Positions 26,481 through 39,347 of a stretch of 64,000 bases of DNA are shown here, piece by piece. Both the position numbers and the translations under genes were made by a program. The stretch spans positions 89,176-153,175 of the forward strand of contig SAQL01000001.1 of assembly GCA_004020645.1 (NCBI GenBank), in the 5' to 3' direction. The stretch is from Mesorhizobium sp. GTDB lineage: Bacteria; Pseudomonadota; Alphaproteobacteria; Rhizobiales; Rhizobiaceae. A model generated the notes under the pieces. The model saw only the letters and a program-made list of their open reading frames with translations. It was not told where the DNA came from and did not search any database. Every line of letters begins with the position of its first letter. The stretch's first letter is position 1.

Positions 26481-28097
26481 ATGATCTTCACCCGCACGAT
26501 CGGCCTGACGCTGCTGCTCCTCCTGGGGATGCTGTCGCCGTCGAACGCTGCCGAAGCGGATCTGCGCGCCATCATTGCCAAATTTGCCACTGCCTCGAAT
26601 TTTTCGGCCACCGAAGCTGTCGTGCGCGAGCTCGCGGCCACCGGTGACACTGCCGTCGAACGTCCGCTTGGCGCGCTTGCGGAGGGCGATCTCTACGTTC
26701 GCAAGGCCGATTCGCTGGTTTTCATTGGTAAGGAAGGTGGCGGCAGCGTTGCGCTGCTCGACCCGCTGAGCGGTGAAAAATCCGGCGATGCGGCCAAAAG
26801 CGAGATCACCAAGATCAAGGTCAACAATACGCTGCGCCGCGCCATCCGCGATGCGCTGGGCACGCTGACGCTCGGCGCGAAAGATCCGGCCGCGCGCATT
26901 GCTGCCGCCGACACGATGTTCAAGACGCCCGATGCCACAAACATCGATCCGCTCGATGCCGCAATCGCCAGCGAGAGCGTGGCAAGCGTCAAAGCGCTGC
27001 TCGAACAGGCCCGCGCGGCGTCGGTTCTGGTTTCTGACCGGCCGGAGGCCGACAAACTGGCGGCGATCGCCCTGATCGGCGCGCGCGGCGACCGCAACGC
27101 GCTGTCCCTGCTCACCGCCGTCGAGGCCAATTCCGAGGGCGCGGTCAAGGACGCGGCGACGGCGGCGATCGCAAGCATCAATTCGACGCTGGCGCTGTGG
27201 GATGCGGGCCAGAACATCTGGTACGGCATCTCGCTAGGGTCGGTGTTGCTGCTGGCGGCGATCGGCCTCGCCATCACCTTCGGCGTCATGGGCGTCATCA
27301 ACATGGCGCATGGCGAAATGGTCATGCTCGGCGCCTACACGACCTTTGTCGTGCAGGAGGTGATCCGAAACTCCTTTCCCGGCCTGTTCGACTGGTCGCT
27401 GGTCATCGCACTGCCGCTCGCCTTCTCGGTCGCGGCGCTCGTCGGACTTGTCATTGAGCGGGGCGTGATCCGTTTCCTTTACGGCCGGCCGCTGGAGACG
27501 TTGCTGGCGACATGGGGCGTCTCGCTGATCCTGCAGCAGGCCGTGCGCACCATCTTCGGGCCGACGAACCAGGAGGTCGGCAACCCATCATGGATGTCGG
27601 GTTCGTTCGATATCGGCCAGCTCGCGGTGACCTGGAACCGGCTCTGGATACTGGTATTCGCGCTCGGCGTGTTCGCGGTGCTGCTTTATGTGATGAAGCG
27701 CACGCCCTGGGGCCTGCAGATGCGCGCCGTCACCGCCAACCGCCGCATGGCCGCTTCGATGGGCATCAGGACACCATGGGTCGACGCGCTGACCTTTGCA
27801 TTGGGGTCCGGCATTGCAGGCATCGCGGGTGTCGCGCTCAGCCAGATCGACAATGTCTCGCCCAATCTCGGCCGCGGCTACATCATCGACAGCTTCATGG
27901 TCGTCGTCTTCGGCGGCGTCGGCAATCTCTGGGGCACGCTGGTCGGCGCCTTCTCGCTCGGCATCGTCAACAAATTCCTTGAACCCTATGCCGGGGCAGT
28001 CCTCGGCAAGATTGTCGTGCTGGTCCTCATCATCCTGTTCATCCAGAAACGCCCGCGCGGCCTTTTCGCGCTGAAGGGCAGGTCGGTGGAAGCATGA
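26481..28097 (+). CDS. urtB: urea ABC transporter permease UrtB
   Basis: A 538-residue inner-membrane permease. A signal-like N-terminus (MIFTRTIGLTLLLLLGML) leads into an Ala-rich extracytoplasmic domain of about 220 residues, special to UrtB, before the LivH-like permease begins near residue 247 (ITFGVMGVINMAHGEMVMLG). The coupling region and about eight membrane helices follow. It pairs with UrtC; the urtC start overlaps its stop by 4 bp. Confidence 0.94.
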   Translation: MIFTRTIGLTLLLLLGMLSPSNAAEADLRAIIAKFATASNFSATEAVVRELAATGDTAVERPLGALAEGDLYVRKADSLVFIGKEGGGSVALLDPLSGEKSGDAAKSEITKIKVNNTLRRAIRDALGTLTLGAKDPAARIAAADTMFKTPDATNIDPLDAAIASESVASVKALLEQARAASVLVSDRPEADKLAAIALIGARGDRNALSLLTAVEANSEGAVKDAATAAIASINSTLALWDAGQNIWYGISLGSVLLLAAIGLAITFGVMGVINMAHGEMVMLGAYTTFVVQEVIRNSFPGLFDWSLVIALPLAFSVAALVGLVIERGVIRFLYGRPLETLLATWGVSLILQQAVRTIFGPTNQEVGNPSWMSGSFDIGQLAVTWNRLWILVFALGVFAVLLYVMKRTPWGLQMRAVTANRRMAASMGIRTPWVDALTFALGSGIAGIAGVALSQIDNVSPNLGRGYIIDSFMVVVFGGVGNLWGTLVGAFSLGIVNKFLEPYAGAVLGKIVVLVLIILFIQKRPRGLFALKGRSVEA

Positions 28098-29326
28098 TCA
28101 CGGGACGCTTCTTCGCCGCCGGCGCCGACCGCCGCATCGCCATCACGATCTTCATCCTTTTGGCGGTTGCCTTCATCGTGCCGCTGCTCAATCTTGCGGT
28201 CTCGCCGACGAGTGCGTTCTACGTGCCGTCCTATGTCGTCGCGCTCACCGGCAAGTATCTCTGCTACGCGCTGCTCGCCTTGGCGCTCGATCTCGTCTGG
28301 GGCTATTGCGGCATCCTTTCGCTCGGCCACGGCGCCTTCTTTGCGCTCGGCGGCTATGCGATGGGCATGTATCTGATGCGCCAGATCGGCTCGCGCGGCG
28401 TCTACGGCAATCCGCTGCTGCCGGACTTCATGGTGTTCCTGAACTACAGGGAATTGCCGTGGTTCTGGTACGGCTTCGATCATTTCTGGTTTGCCGCGAT
28501 CATGGTGCTTGCGGTGCCCGGCTTGCTCGCCTTCATCTTCGGCTGGTTCGCCTTCCGCAGCCGCGTCACCGGCGTCTATTTGTCGATCATCACCCAGGCG
28601 ATGACCTATGCGCTGCTGCTTGCGTTTTTCCGCAACGACATGGGTTTCGGCGGCAACAACGGCCTGACCGATTTCAAGGATATTCTGGGCTTTAACGTGC
28701 AGGCCGATGCGACACGCTCGGCATTGTTCGCGGCCAGCGCCGTCACGCTGGCGCTCGCCGTCTTCGTCACCTGGGCAATCGTCGGTTCCAAATACGGCAA
28801 GCTGCTGATGGCGGTGCGCGACGCCGAGAGTCGCACGCGCTTTCTCGGCTGGCGGGCGGAGAACGTCAAACTGTTCGCCTTCACCGTGTCGGCTGTCATG
28901 GCCGGCATTGCCGGCGCGCTCTACGTGCCGCAGGTCGGCATCATCAATCCAGGCGAGTTCGAGCCGTCCAATTCGATCGAGGTCGTGGTATGGGCGGCAG
29001 TCGGCGGGCGCGGCACCATCGTCGGGCCGATCATCGGCGCGCTTGTGGTCAATGCCGGCAAATCCTGGTTCACCGGCGTGCTGCCCGAGTTCTGGCTGTT
29101 TGCGCTGGGCGGACTGTTCGTCGCCGTCACGCTGTTCCTGCCCAAGGGCATTGTCGGCATGTGGGATTCCTGGCGCGGCAATGCCAAGGCGCTGCGTGCG
29201 GCCTCGATCGCCGAGGAAACCGGCATTGATCCTGACGTCCCGGCGCCGCCGAAGATCGTTCGCAGTGCTGCGAGAACGCCTGGCGACTGGTCGGCATCCA
29301 GCCCCGAACCGCAACCGGCGGAGTGA
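28094..29326 (+). CDS. urtC: urea ABC transporter permease UrtC
   Basis: A 410-residue LivM-like permease with about nine membrane helices. It contains DLVWGYCGILSLGHGAFFALGG near residue 68, AVRDAESRTRFLGW and a Pro/Ala-rich C-terminal tail of about 40 residues that is longer than usual. It overlaps urtB by 4 bp (ATGA) and is followed after 3 bp by urtD. Confidence 0.95.
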   Translation: MITGRFFAAGADRRIAITIFILLAVAFIVPLLNLAVSPTSAFYVPSYVVALTGKYLCYALLALALDLVWGYCGILSLGHGAFFALGGYAMGMYLMRQIGSRGVYGNPLLPDFMVFLNYRELPWFWYGFDHFWFAAIMVLAVPGLLAFIFGWFAFRSRVTGVYLSIITQAMTYALLLAFFRNDMGFGGNNGLTDFKDILGFNVQADATRSALFAASAVTLALAVFVTWAIVGSKYGKLLMAVRDAESRTRFLGWRAENVKLFAFTVSAVMAGIAGALYVPQVGIINPGEFEPSNSIEVVVWAAVGGRGTIVGPIIGALVVNAGKSWFTGVLPEFWLFALGGLFVAVTLFLPKGIVGMWDSWRGNAKALRAASIAEETGIDPDVPAPPKIVRSAARTPGDWSASSPEPQPAE

Positions 29327-29329
29327 GCG

Positions 29330-30076
<747 letters not shown>

Positions 30077-30146
30077 TCATGGTCTGGCGCGTTCCGTTCC
30101 ATCATTTCGGCCTTTCGTTCTTCAGGCGTTGGAGAAGGCGCTGACC

Positions 30147-30842
30147 ATGCTCGAAGTCTCCAACGCCACGCTGCACTACGGCGCCGCCCAGGCGCTGCGT
30201 GGCGTCTCGCTGAAGGCCGATGCGGGCAAGATCACCTGCGTGCTCGGCCGCAACGGCGTCGGCAAAACCAGTTTGATGAGATCGATCGTCGGCCATCATC
30301 GGCTGACGAGCGGAAGCGTTGCCTTCGAGGGGAAGGCGCTCGACCGGAGCGCGGCGTATGATCGCGTCCGGTCGGGCATCGCATTCGTGCCGCAGGGCAG
30401 GGAGATCTTCCCGCTCCTCACTGTGCGGGAAAACCTCGAATCGGGCTTTGCGCCATTGAAGCGCGCCGACCGCAACATTCCCGGCCACGTCTTCGAATTG
30501 TTTCCGGTGCTGAAGCAGATGCTCGGCCGCCGGGGCGGGGACCTTTCCGGCGGCCAGCAGCAGCAGCTTGCCATCGGCAGGGCACTGGTGATGCGGCCGA
30601 AACTGCTGGTCCTCGATGAGCCGACCGAAGGCATCCAGCCGTCGATCATCAAGGATATCGGCCGCGCCATCCGCTATCTGCGCGACCAGGCCGGCATAGC
30701 CGTGCTGCTGGTCGAACAGTATCTCGATTTCTGCCGGGAACTGGCAGACGAGGTCAACATCATGGATCGCGGCCAGATCGTCCACACCGGCCCGGCCAAG
30801 GATCTCGATCGGACGGATGTTCGGAAATTCCTGACCGTTTAA
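30147..30842 (+). CDS. urtE: urea ABC transporter ATP-binding protein UrtE
   Basis: A 231-residue LivF-like ATPase: Walker A GRNGVGKTS, signature LSGGQQQQ, Walker B LLVLDEPTEGIQPS and VLLVEQ at the switch position, as is usual for LivF proteins. The ATG at 30147 has GGAGAAGG upstream. It is the last gene of the operon; no urease genes follow directly. Confidence 0.95.
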   Translation: MLEVSNATLHYGAAQALRGVSLKADAGKITCVLGRNGVGKTSLMRSIVGHHRLTSGSVAFEGKALDRSAAYDRVRSGIAFVPQGREIFPLLTVRENLESGFAPLKRADRNIPGHVFELFPVLKQMLGRRGGDLSGGQQQQLAIGRALVMRPKLLVLDEPTEGIQPSIIKDIGRAIRYLRDQAGIAVLLVEQYLDFCRELADEVNIMDRGQIVHTGPAKDLDRTDVRKFLTV

Positions 30843-30880
30843 TCGCAGACCCTCGAGACTAGCCGAACCATCTCTCCCGT

Positions 30881-31094
30881 CGTCATCCTGTGGCGAAGCA
30901 AGGAGCGAAGCGACGCTGCGCAGACCCCAGGATCCATGCCGTGACATCCGCCGAAGAGTGCAATGGCGAAGAGAAAAAGCCGTTCTCCAGCGCGTCCTTC
31001 GATCCTCAGTTCTGCACCGTTGCGATGCTTTGAAGTCACGGCATGGATCCTTGGGTCTTTGCTCCGCTTCGCGTCGCAGTGCCCAACGATGACG
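30881..31094. repeat. long imperfect inverted repeat (about 214 bp)
   Basis: The outer arms CGTCATCC and GATGACG and the inner arms GGATCCATGCCGTGAC (30930-30945) and GTCACGGCATGGATCC (31035-31050) give arms of about 60 bp around a 90-bp centre. It fills most of the 486-bp gap downstream of urtE and has no coding potential. It looks like a MITE-like or hairpin repeat of rhizobia. Confidence 0.8.
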
Positions 31095-31328
31095 AAATCA
31101 CGAAGATCTACGAGATTTTCTTCAACGACACTGTTTGCAACTCTGGCGCGCTGAGAATTGCATGCTAGGCTTTACTTGGCCTTGTTGAGTCGGCCGCTTT
31201 CCGTATCAGTCTCGTTGACGGATCAAGGTGAGGCGTGGGCTCAGCCGGCACGTTCCGTGCAAGCAGCCCCCTTCCTGCGATCCGATTTTTGTTCGACGCA
31301 TTTTGGGGCACTTGGGCCAGGGACGCCA

Positions 31329-31505
31329 ATGGAACGTTACGTCGAGGACTACCAGAAACGACGGCTCACCGAGCGCGTCGAGATCATGACCGCCATCAAC
31401 ATTCTGAAATCGCAAGGATACGACCACGACGAGTTGATCGCAGAGATCACCAAGGTCTTCTATGTCGATCTCGACACCTACAACGAGGTCGTGATGGCGG
31501 CATGA
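31329..31505 (+). CDS. small conserved-looking protein (58 aa), function unknown
   Basis: MERYVEDYQKRRLTERVEIM begins a 58-residue, charged, mostly helical protein with a possible helix-turn-helix-like middle (ILKSQGYDHDELIAEITKVF). AGGGA lies about 8 bp before ATG. The codon usage and clean end fit a real gene. It is convergent with the diguanylate cyclase gene. No function can be assigned. Confidence 0.6.
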   Translation: MERYVEDYQKRRLTERVEIMTAINILKSQGYDHDELIAEITKVFYVDLDTYNEVVMAA

Positions 31506-31545
31506 GGGCTGACGGAAGGGGCGGATGCGCTATACCGCCACGCGG

Positions 31546-32697
31546 CTAGCCTGCGCGTCGGAAGGTCGAGGCCGCGACGCGGTTGCGACCGCCACGCTTG
31601 GCGGCATAGAGCGCCTTGTCGGCGGCGCTGAGCACCTTGTCGAAGCTCATGCCGTCCTTGCTGCCGAAAGCGTATCCGGCGCTGACCGTACATGTCAGGG
31701 GACGGGTTTCGGTCTCGATGACACGCGCAGCAAAGGCGGTGCGTATACGCTCGGCGGTGAACTCCACCGCTTCGGGCAGGGTGCGCTTCAGAACCAGCGC
31801 GAATTCCTCTCCGCCCATGCGCGCGGCGACATCGGTCGGGCGAAGGTTCTCGACCAGTTCCTCGGCGAACACTCTCAGCACCTGATCGCCCGTGGCGTGC
31901 CCGAACTCGTCGTTGATGGCCTTGAAGCCGTCGAGGTCGAACACGACCACCGCCGTGAAAGCCCCGATCGGCGCGCCGCCATTGAGATCGAACAGCGCGC
32001 GGCGATTGAGCAGGCCGGTCAGCGGATCGGTCAGCGCATCCAGACGGTGGTATCGGGCCAGACGGCCCTGGTTGAGTGCCAGCGAAAGGGCGCCGATGCC
32101 GGTCATGCTGGCGATGACGACGACGAGGCTCAGATCCTCGGCCCAGTTGCTCGGCGCATGTCCGAGGACAAGCTTCCCATCCCATGCAAGAGCCATGGCG
32201 CACAGCACAAAGGAAATGCCGGTGGTCGAGTAGAGCACGGTAAGGCCCATGATCGGGACAGGAGCTTCAGCGCGCCCGACCCAGTACTGATAGGCCGTTG
32301 CAAACAGAAGCAGGGCGGCAAGGAAATTTTCGAACATGAAGCCGAGCCCGTCATATCCGAGCGCCATCGGCGGCAGCGCCACGGCAAGCGAGATGCAGCT
32401 GCCGAGCACCGTCAGCGGGATCGGCGACTGGCCTGACCTGAACTGGTAGGCGGCGCCCAGCATGGTCGAGAACCCAACCAGGAGCAAGGCGAAGGTCGCG
32501 ATGCCGAGGATGCGTCCGGGCGACTCGATATAGTCCGCGTATATGAATACGTCGCCGACGACCAATAACGCGCTGATCGACCATGTCAGCAGAAACTTTT
32601 CAGTTCGCGCGGTCAGCCAGATGCCGAACAACGTCAGGCTCAGGCAGGCGGCGGAAAAACCGACAGCCAGCAGAAGTGAGTGGTAGTCGAGCGACAT
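31546..32697 (-). CDS. membrane diguanylate cyclase (GGDEF)
   Basis: A 383-residue protein: seven or eight N-terminal membrane helices (about 1-205), then a GGDEF domain with active-site GGEEF at about 294-298 and the inhibitory I-site RPTD five residues ahead. The active and feedback sites are both intact, so it should make cyclic di-GMP. No EAL domain is present. The membrane part probably senses a signal, identity unknown. Confidence 0.93.
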   Translation of the reverse strand: MSLDYHSLLLAVGFSAACLSLTLFGIWLTARTEKFLLTWSISALLVVGDVFIYADYIESPGRILGIATFALLLVGFSTMLGAAYQFRSGQSPIPLTVLGSCISLAVALPPMALGYDGLGFMFENFLAALLLFATAYQYWVGRAEAPVPIMGLTVLYSTTGISFVLCAMALAWDGKLVLGHAPSNWAEDLSLVVVIASMTGIGALSLALNQGRLARYHRLDALTDPLTGLLNRRALFDLNGGAPIGAFTAVVVFDLDGFKAINDEFGHATGDQVLRVFAEELVENLRPTDVAARMGGEEFALVLKRTLPEAVEFTAERIRTAFAARVIETETRPLTCTVSAGYAFGSKDGMSFDKVLSAADKALYAAKRGGRNRVAASTFRRAG

Positions 32698-32793
32698 GCC
32701 CTAACCCGCGGCTGCCCCAGCTCCGCGGATTCATGCAGCAAGGAGGTATCGATAAGGTTACGACGGCTGTGAAGATGCCATGATTCGACGTTG

Positions 32794-33600
32794 TCAGCCG
32801 GTGACGCGCTTCATCAGCGCCATGGCGCCGAACGGCGCGCGGACTTTGCCCTCGGTGATGAAGTAGACGAACACATCGCGCGGTTTGACCGGTGCGTCGG
32901 TTGACGGATCGGTGCGCGGCAGGTCGGCCGGCGCCTTGCCTTCCGCCCAGGTTTTTGCCCGTGCCGCCCATTCGTCAAGCGCCTTTGGCGTGTAGCAGTC
33001 GGGATTATCATCGCTGCCGGTCTGCAACCGGGCATAGATGAAATCGCCGGTGATGTCGGCGATCCCAGGATATTTGGCGTGGTCGGCGTAGACGATCGCC
33101 ACCTTGTATTTGCGCGCCAGGGCAGCGAATTCCGGCACGACGAAGCTGTCGTTGCGCACCTCCACCGCATGGCGCAGCGCGACGCCGTCCTGCTTTTCAG
33201 GCAAAAGCTTGAGGAAGGCCTCGAAATCGTCCGGATCGAACTTTTTGGTCGGTGCGAATTGCCACAGGATCGGCCCGAGCTTGTCGCCCAGTGCGGCGAC
33301 GCCAGATCCCAGGAAGCGCGTCATCGACTCGCCGGCCTCGCCGAGCACGCGGCGGTTGGTGACGAAGCGGTTGCCTTTCAGCGAATAGACAAAACCGTCC
33401 TGCGCCTCGTTAGCCCATTTGACGAAGGTCGGCTCCTTGAAACTCGAATAATAGGTGCCGTTGACCTCGATGCTCGGCACGTGCCGGGTAGCGTAGTGCA
33501 GCTGTTTCGCCTTGGACAGCTTGTCCGGATAGAAGGACGCGTCCCATGGCTCGAAGGTCCAGCCGCCCATGCCGGCGCGAATTGTTCCTGATTGAGTCAC
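32794..33600 (-). CDS. DUF72 family protein
   Basis: A 268-residue TIM-barrel-like DUF72 protein (COG1801) recognised by AGMGGWTFEPWDASFYPD, VNGTYYSSFKEPTFVKWA and FVYFITEGKVRAPFGAMAL. The family has no assigned reaction. It is followed 27 bp away, on the same strand of expression, by a GNAT gene lying upstream in transcription terms. Confidence 0.88.
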   Translation of the reverse strand: MTQSGTIRAGMGGWTFEPWDASFYPDKLSKAKQLHYATRHVPSIEVNGTYYSSFKEPTFVKWANEAQDGFVYSLKGNRFVTNRRVLGEAGESMTRFLGSGVAALGDKLGPILWQFAPTKKFDPDDFEAFLKLLPEKQDGVALRHAVEVRNDSFVVPEFAALARKYKVAIVYADHAKYPGIADITGDFIYARLQTGSDDNPDCYTPKALDEWAARAKTWAEGKAPADLPRTDPSTDAPVKPRDVFVYFITEGKVRAPFGAMALMKRVTG

Positions 33601-33627
33601 TGTCGTCCTCCCGGTCTGTAAAAAAAA

Positions 33628-34098
33628 TCAGGCGATTGCTATCGTCTCAACCGTCTTTGCCATGTCGACGACCGTCCATCCTGGCCGATATGGATTGGGC
33701 CGGCGACCCGTTTCGTGAAAGCCATAGGCTTTGTAGAGCGCGATGTTCCGCTTCATCCTGGCGTTGGTATAGAGCTGCACCTCGGGCAAGCCCCAAAGCC
33801 GCGTCTGTTCGTCCGCCCACTTGAGCAGTGCGATGCCGAAACCGTTGCCCTGGAAAGCAGGGCCGACGGCGACGGAGAAGATCATCGTGTGGTCTGGGTG
33901 CCGCTCGAGGACAATCAGTCCGGCCGGCTCGCCGCTGCTTTCCAGCAGCCAGACCTCGCCGCGTCCGATCCGCGGCGCATAGTCCTCGGTGACCGGGATC
34001 GGCGGCGCGCCAAGCACGGCGGTGTAGGGCGCATAGGCGGCCTCGGTCAGCCGGACGATTGTGGGGAGATCCTCAGCAAGCGCTCTTCTGATCTTCAT
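33628..34098 (-). CDS. GNAT family N-acetyltransferase
   Basis: A 156-residue GNAT protein: N-terminal MKIRRALAEDLPTIVRLTEAA, the acetyl-CoA motif VGPAFQGNGFGIALL (Q/RxxGxG/A form) and a C-terminal block LYTNARMKRNIALYKAYGFHE. The substrate is unknown. It lies between uvrA and the DUF72 gene, all on the minus strand. Confidence 0.88.
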   Translation of the reverse strand: MKIRRALAEDLPTIVRLTEAAYAPYTAVLGAPPIPVTEDYAPRIGRGEVWLLESSGEPAGLIVLERHPDHTMIFSVAVGPAFQGNGFGIALLKWADEQTRLWGLPEVQLYTNARMKRNIALYKAYGFHETGRRPNPYRPGWTVVDMAKTVETIAIA

Positions 34099-34132
34099 TT
34101 GAAGGTTCTTCCAAACGCCAGCCAGTCCTCAC

Positions 34133-37054
<2,922 letters not shown>

Positions 37055-37204
37055 CGCCGGTCGCCGCCTCAGATCTGGAATCTCATGGGATGGCGGGTTG
37101 TCCCGACCATCCCCTATGTAGGAAATTTCGCCACCTTTTCGAGAGACGCCACAACTCTCGACCAAAGCCTTTAACCGTCTTTCGCGCGGGCGAGCAAGCG
37201 GAAA

Positions 37205-37219
37205 GAACAAAGACCGAAC
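37205..37219 (-). promoter_or_regulatory. LexA (SOS) box upstream of uvrA
   Basis: GAAC-AAAGACC-GAAC on the plus strand (GTTC-N7-GTTC toward uvrA) matches the alphaproteobacterial LexA consensus with the exact 7-bp spacer, 151 bp before the uvrA start codon. Confidence 0.8.
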
Positions 37220-37705
37220 ACGCTCCTGACAAAAGCGCCCATGTAATCCACGGCCGACGCCGCGCTGCTCAAAACGGATGCAAATTTCGGATTCGCCACA
37301 CAAGCGATCACATTTTTAGTAATCGGCTATCCAACGGTTGACGTCTCAGCCTCTGAGAGTCAGACTTCAAGCGTCAACCGAAGCCGGCCGTCTTTCGATG
37401 GCCTCGCCGCCCAAGGTGGCCTGCGAGACGCCGCAGGCTTTTGCGATATGCGCTTCGGACGACACCGGTCGCAATGGACAGAAAAGGAGAGCAGAGGAAT
37501 GACTCCACCGGACAGTCCCTTGAGGCTCCACGTGTCGCTGGAGCCGCGGCAGGCATAAGTGCCAGGGCCAGGCGTCTGCGCCGCCCGACAAACCGTGACC
37601 TGCCGATCCCCATTAAAATCAGAGACTACTAGTCGGATCGTCGGCTGAACGCCGCGAAGCATCCGAAATCAAAAGCCGGCAGTGTACTCCCGGCAAGTTT
37701 GGATT
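37220..37705. other. long non-coding stretch between uvrA and a small secreted-protein gene
   Basis: Apart from a half copy of the type A inverted-repeat element (CAAATTTCGGATTCGCCACA, 37271-37290), no gene is convincing here. Minus-strand frames of up to 100 codons exist (37360-37662) with Cys/Arg/Pro-rich translations and no signal or family resemblance. Confidence 0.5.
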
Positions 37706-38116
37706 TTAGATCCAAAAAAAGCCCCGACCGTTTGCGGAAGCAGCGGCGGGGCTGTTCGTTATAGGGCCGCAAGCGCACGAGTGCCTTGAGATTTGTGGCA
37801 ACGATGAAGGCCGGTACATATGCCCTATCGCCGGGGGGGCCTTGACCGCGCCGGCGCCGACATCGAAAGTTATGCTGCCGGAAATCCTGACGTCGGTATC
37901 GCCGATCTTGAACTGGCCGTCACCGGTGCCGGGCACGGCATCGTCGGGTTCGGGAGCCGGCTTGGCGACGCGATAGTCGCCCGCGACGCCGGGCAGCGTG
38001 CCGTTCTGCGAAGGCGTTGAACTGTCTTCGGCGAACGCAGTGCCGGAGGTCATGGCCGCGACGGCAACACCGATAACTGGCCGGTTCAAACGGCTGCGTA
38101 AAATCCTGTCGAGCAT
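37706..38116 (-). CDS. small secreted protein, probable frameshift at a C7 run near the 3' end
   Basis: The frame begins MLDRILRSRLNRPVIGVAVA with a signal peptide cleaved near TAFA; an alternative start is 38140. The mature part (GDYRVAKPAPEPDD, then KIGDTDVRISGSITFDVGAG) is compact and acidic. After VKAPP the translation turns into composition unlike a protein and runs through a terminator hairpin. If the C7 run (G7 at 37833-37839 on the plus strand) had six bases, the protein would end VKAPRR at a TAG at 37825-37827. The short form, about 97 aa, is probably ancestral. Function unknown. Confidence 0.55.
   Translation of the reverse strand: MLDRILRSRLNRPVIGVAVAAMTSGTAFAEDSSTPSQNGTLPGVAGDYRVAKPAPEPDDAVPGTGDGQFKIGDTDVRISGSITFDVGAGAVKAPPAIGHMYRPSSLPQISRHSCACGPITNSPAAASANGRGFFWI
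37714..37753 (-). terminator. rho-independent terminator, minus strand
   Basis: Read on the minus strand, AGCCCCGCCG pairs with CGGTCGGGGCT (one bulge) and is followed by seven T residues. It lies inside the nominal 3' end of the small secreted-protein frame, which suggests that the true gene ends earlier. Confidence 0.8.
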
Positions 38117-38213
38117 CGGCGGACCATATCGCCGCGCCATGGTCGAAGCCAGACCGGTGGCGATCAAACTTGCCGAACGACTTGGCCGACGTTGCTCATG
38201 AGCCGGCTACCCT

Positions 38214-38819
38214 TCACGCCGCCCTTTTACGCGTGTCAAAAACATGGTCGACAAGCCCCCAGGCCTTTGCCTCCTCGGCGGTCATGAAATGGTCGCGGTC
38301 GAGCGTGCGTTCGACCTCTTCGAACGTGCGACCGCAGTGGTGCGCGTAAAGCTCGGTCATGCGCCGCTTGGTCCTGAGGATGCCTTCGGCGTGGCGCTGG
38401 ATGTCGGAGGCCTGGCCCTGGAAACCGCCTGACGGCTGGTGCAGCAGAATGCTGGTGTTGGGCAGCGCGATGCGCCGGCCCGGGGTGCCCGCCATCAGCA
38501 GGAACGAGGCCATCGAGGCGGCAAAGCCCATGCAGACGGTCGATACCGGACTGCGTATATACTGCATCGTGTCGTAAATGGCGAAGCCGCTGGTCACCAC
38601 GCCGCCCGGCGAGTTGATGTAGAGCGATATCTCCTTGTCGGGATTGTCGGATTCCAGCGACAGAAGCTGGGCACAGACCAGCGCCGACACATTGTCGTCG
38701 ATCGGACCGTTGATGAAGACGATGCGCTCGCGCATCAGCCGCGAAAAAATGTCGAAGGCGCGTTCGCCGCGGCTCGACTGCTCGATCACCATCGGCACCA
38801 GGTTGGCAAAACCGCTCAT
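38214..38819 (-). CDS. clpP: ATP-dependent Clp protease proteolytic subunit paralogue
   Basis: A 201-residue ClpP with the triad Ser102 (GFAASMASF), His127 (LLHQPSGG) and Asp176 (LDRDHF). The nucleophile context GFAASMAS differs from the usual GQAASMGA, and the partner clpX is not adjacent, so this is likely an accessory paralogue rather than the main ClpP. It would form a barrel with an AAA+ unfoldase. Neighbours are an SRPBCC/ArsR pair upstream and a small secreted protein downstream. Confidence 0.9.
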   Translation of the reverse strand: MSGFANLVPMVIEQSSRGERAFDIFSRLMRERIVFINGPIDDNVSALVCAQLLSLESDNPDKEISLYINSPGGVVTSGFAIYDTMQYIRSPVSTVCMGFAASMASFLLMAGTPGRRIALPNTSILLHQPSGGFQGQASDIQRHAEGILRTKRRMTELYAHHCGRTFEEVERTLDRDHFMTAEEAKAWGLVDHVFDTRKRAA

Positions 38820-38840
38820 CGCTTTTCTCCGTTGTGCCGC

Positions 38841-39347
38841 TCAGGCCGCGCGCAGGGAGAGGCGAGGCGTGTTTGCGGTTATGATCTGTCTGGGGCTGTG
38901 TACATTGAGCGAAAGCCGGCAACCGGCGCCTGCAACCGCAGGCGTAGCTACCCGCGCAAATCCATCGTGGACGATGCGCAGATGCGTGCCGCCCAACACG
39001 GTGCGGTCGAGCGTGAAGGTGACAATGCTATCCATTGGGCTATCCATTGGGCTGTTCAGCGGGCTGGCAAGCGGATCCGCTGCGTTGCCAGGCGCCGGCC
39101 GCTCCCGCCAGGAATAACGCAGCAGGCGTTCGGGCTCGGCGTCGAGGATTTCGCACTCGATCTGACCATCAGCCTTAGCAAAGGCAAATCGGCCGCCGAT
39201 CTCCGGCTTGATGTCGTTCGGCATCATCCAGGCCGCGAGCAGGTCCGGCACCGTCAGCGCCCGCCATACTTTTTCCGGCGGCTCTGGAAGCTCGCACTCG
39301 AACTCGATCGAATCTGCCGCCATGTCCAAATGCTGTTTTGCCGTCAT
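38841..39347 (-). CDS. SRPBCC (AHSA1-like) domain protein
   Basis: A 168-residue protein: SIEFECELPEPPEKVWRALT opens the START/AHSA1 fold and IVTFTLDRTVLGGTHLRIVH is its conserved C-terminal strand-helix region. A short duplicated SPMD stretch (12-bp direct repeats near 39032-39058) lies in a loop. The start overlaps the stop of the arsR-type gene by 4 bp. Such ArsR-SRPBCC pairs are common; the ligand is unknown. Confidence 0.85.
   Translation of the reverse strand: MTAKQHLDMAADSIEFECELPEPPEKVWRALTVPDLLAAWMMPNDIKPEIGGRFAFAKADGQIECEILDAEPERLLRYSWRERPAPGNAADPLASPLNSPMDSPMDSIVTFTLDRTVLGGTHLRIVHDGFARVATPAVAGAGCRLSLNVHSPRQIITANTPRLSLRAA

Noticed and set aside
37360-37662. Minus-strand frame of 100 codons downstream of the uvrA LexA region
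   Set aside because: No signal peptide, ribosome-binding site or recognisable family; several overlapping frames of similar quality exist, so chance is more likely.
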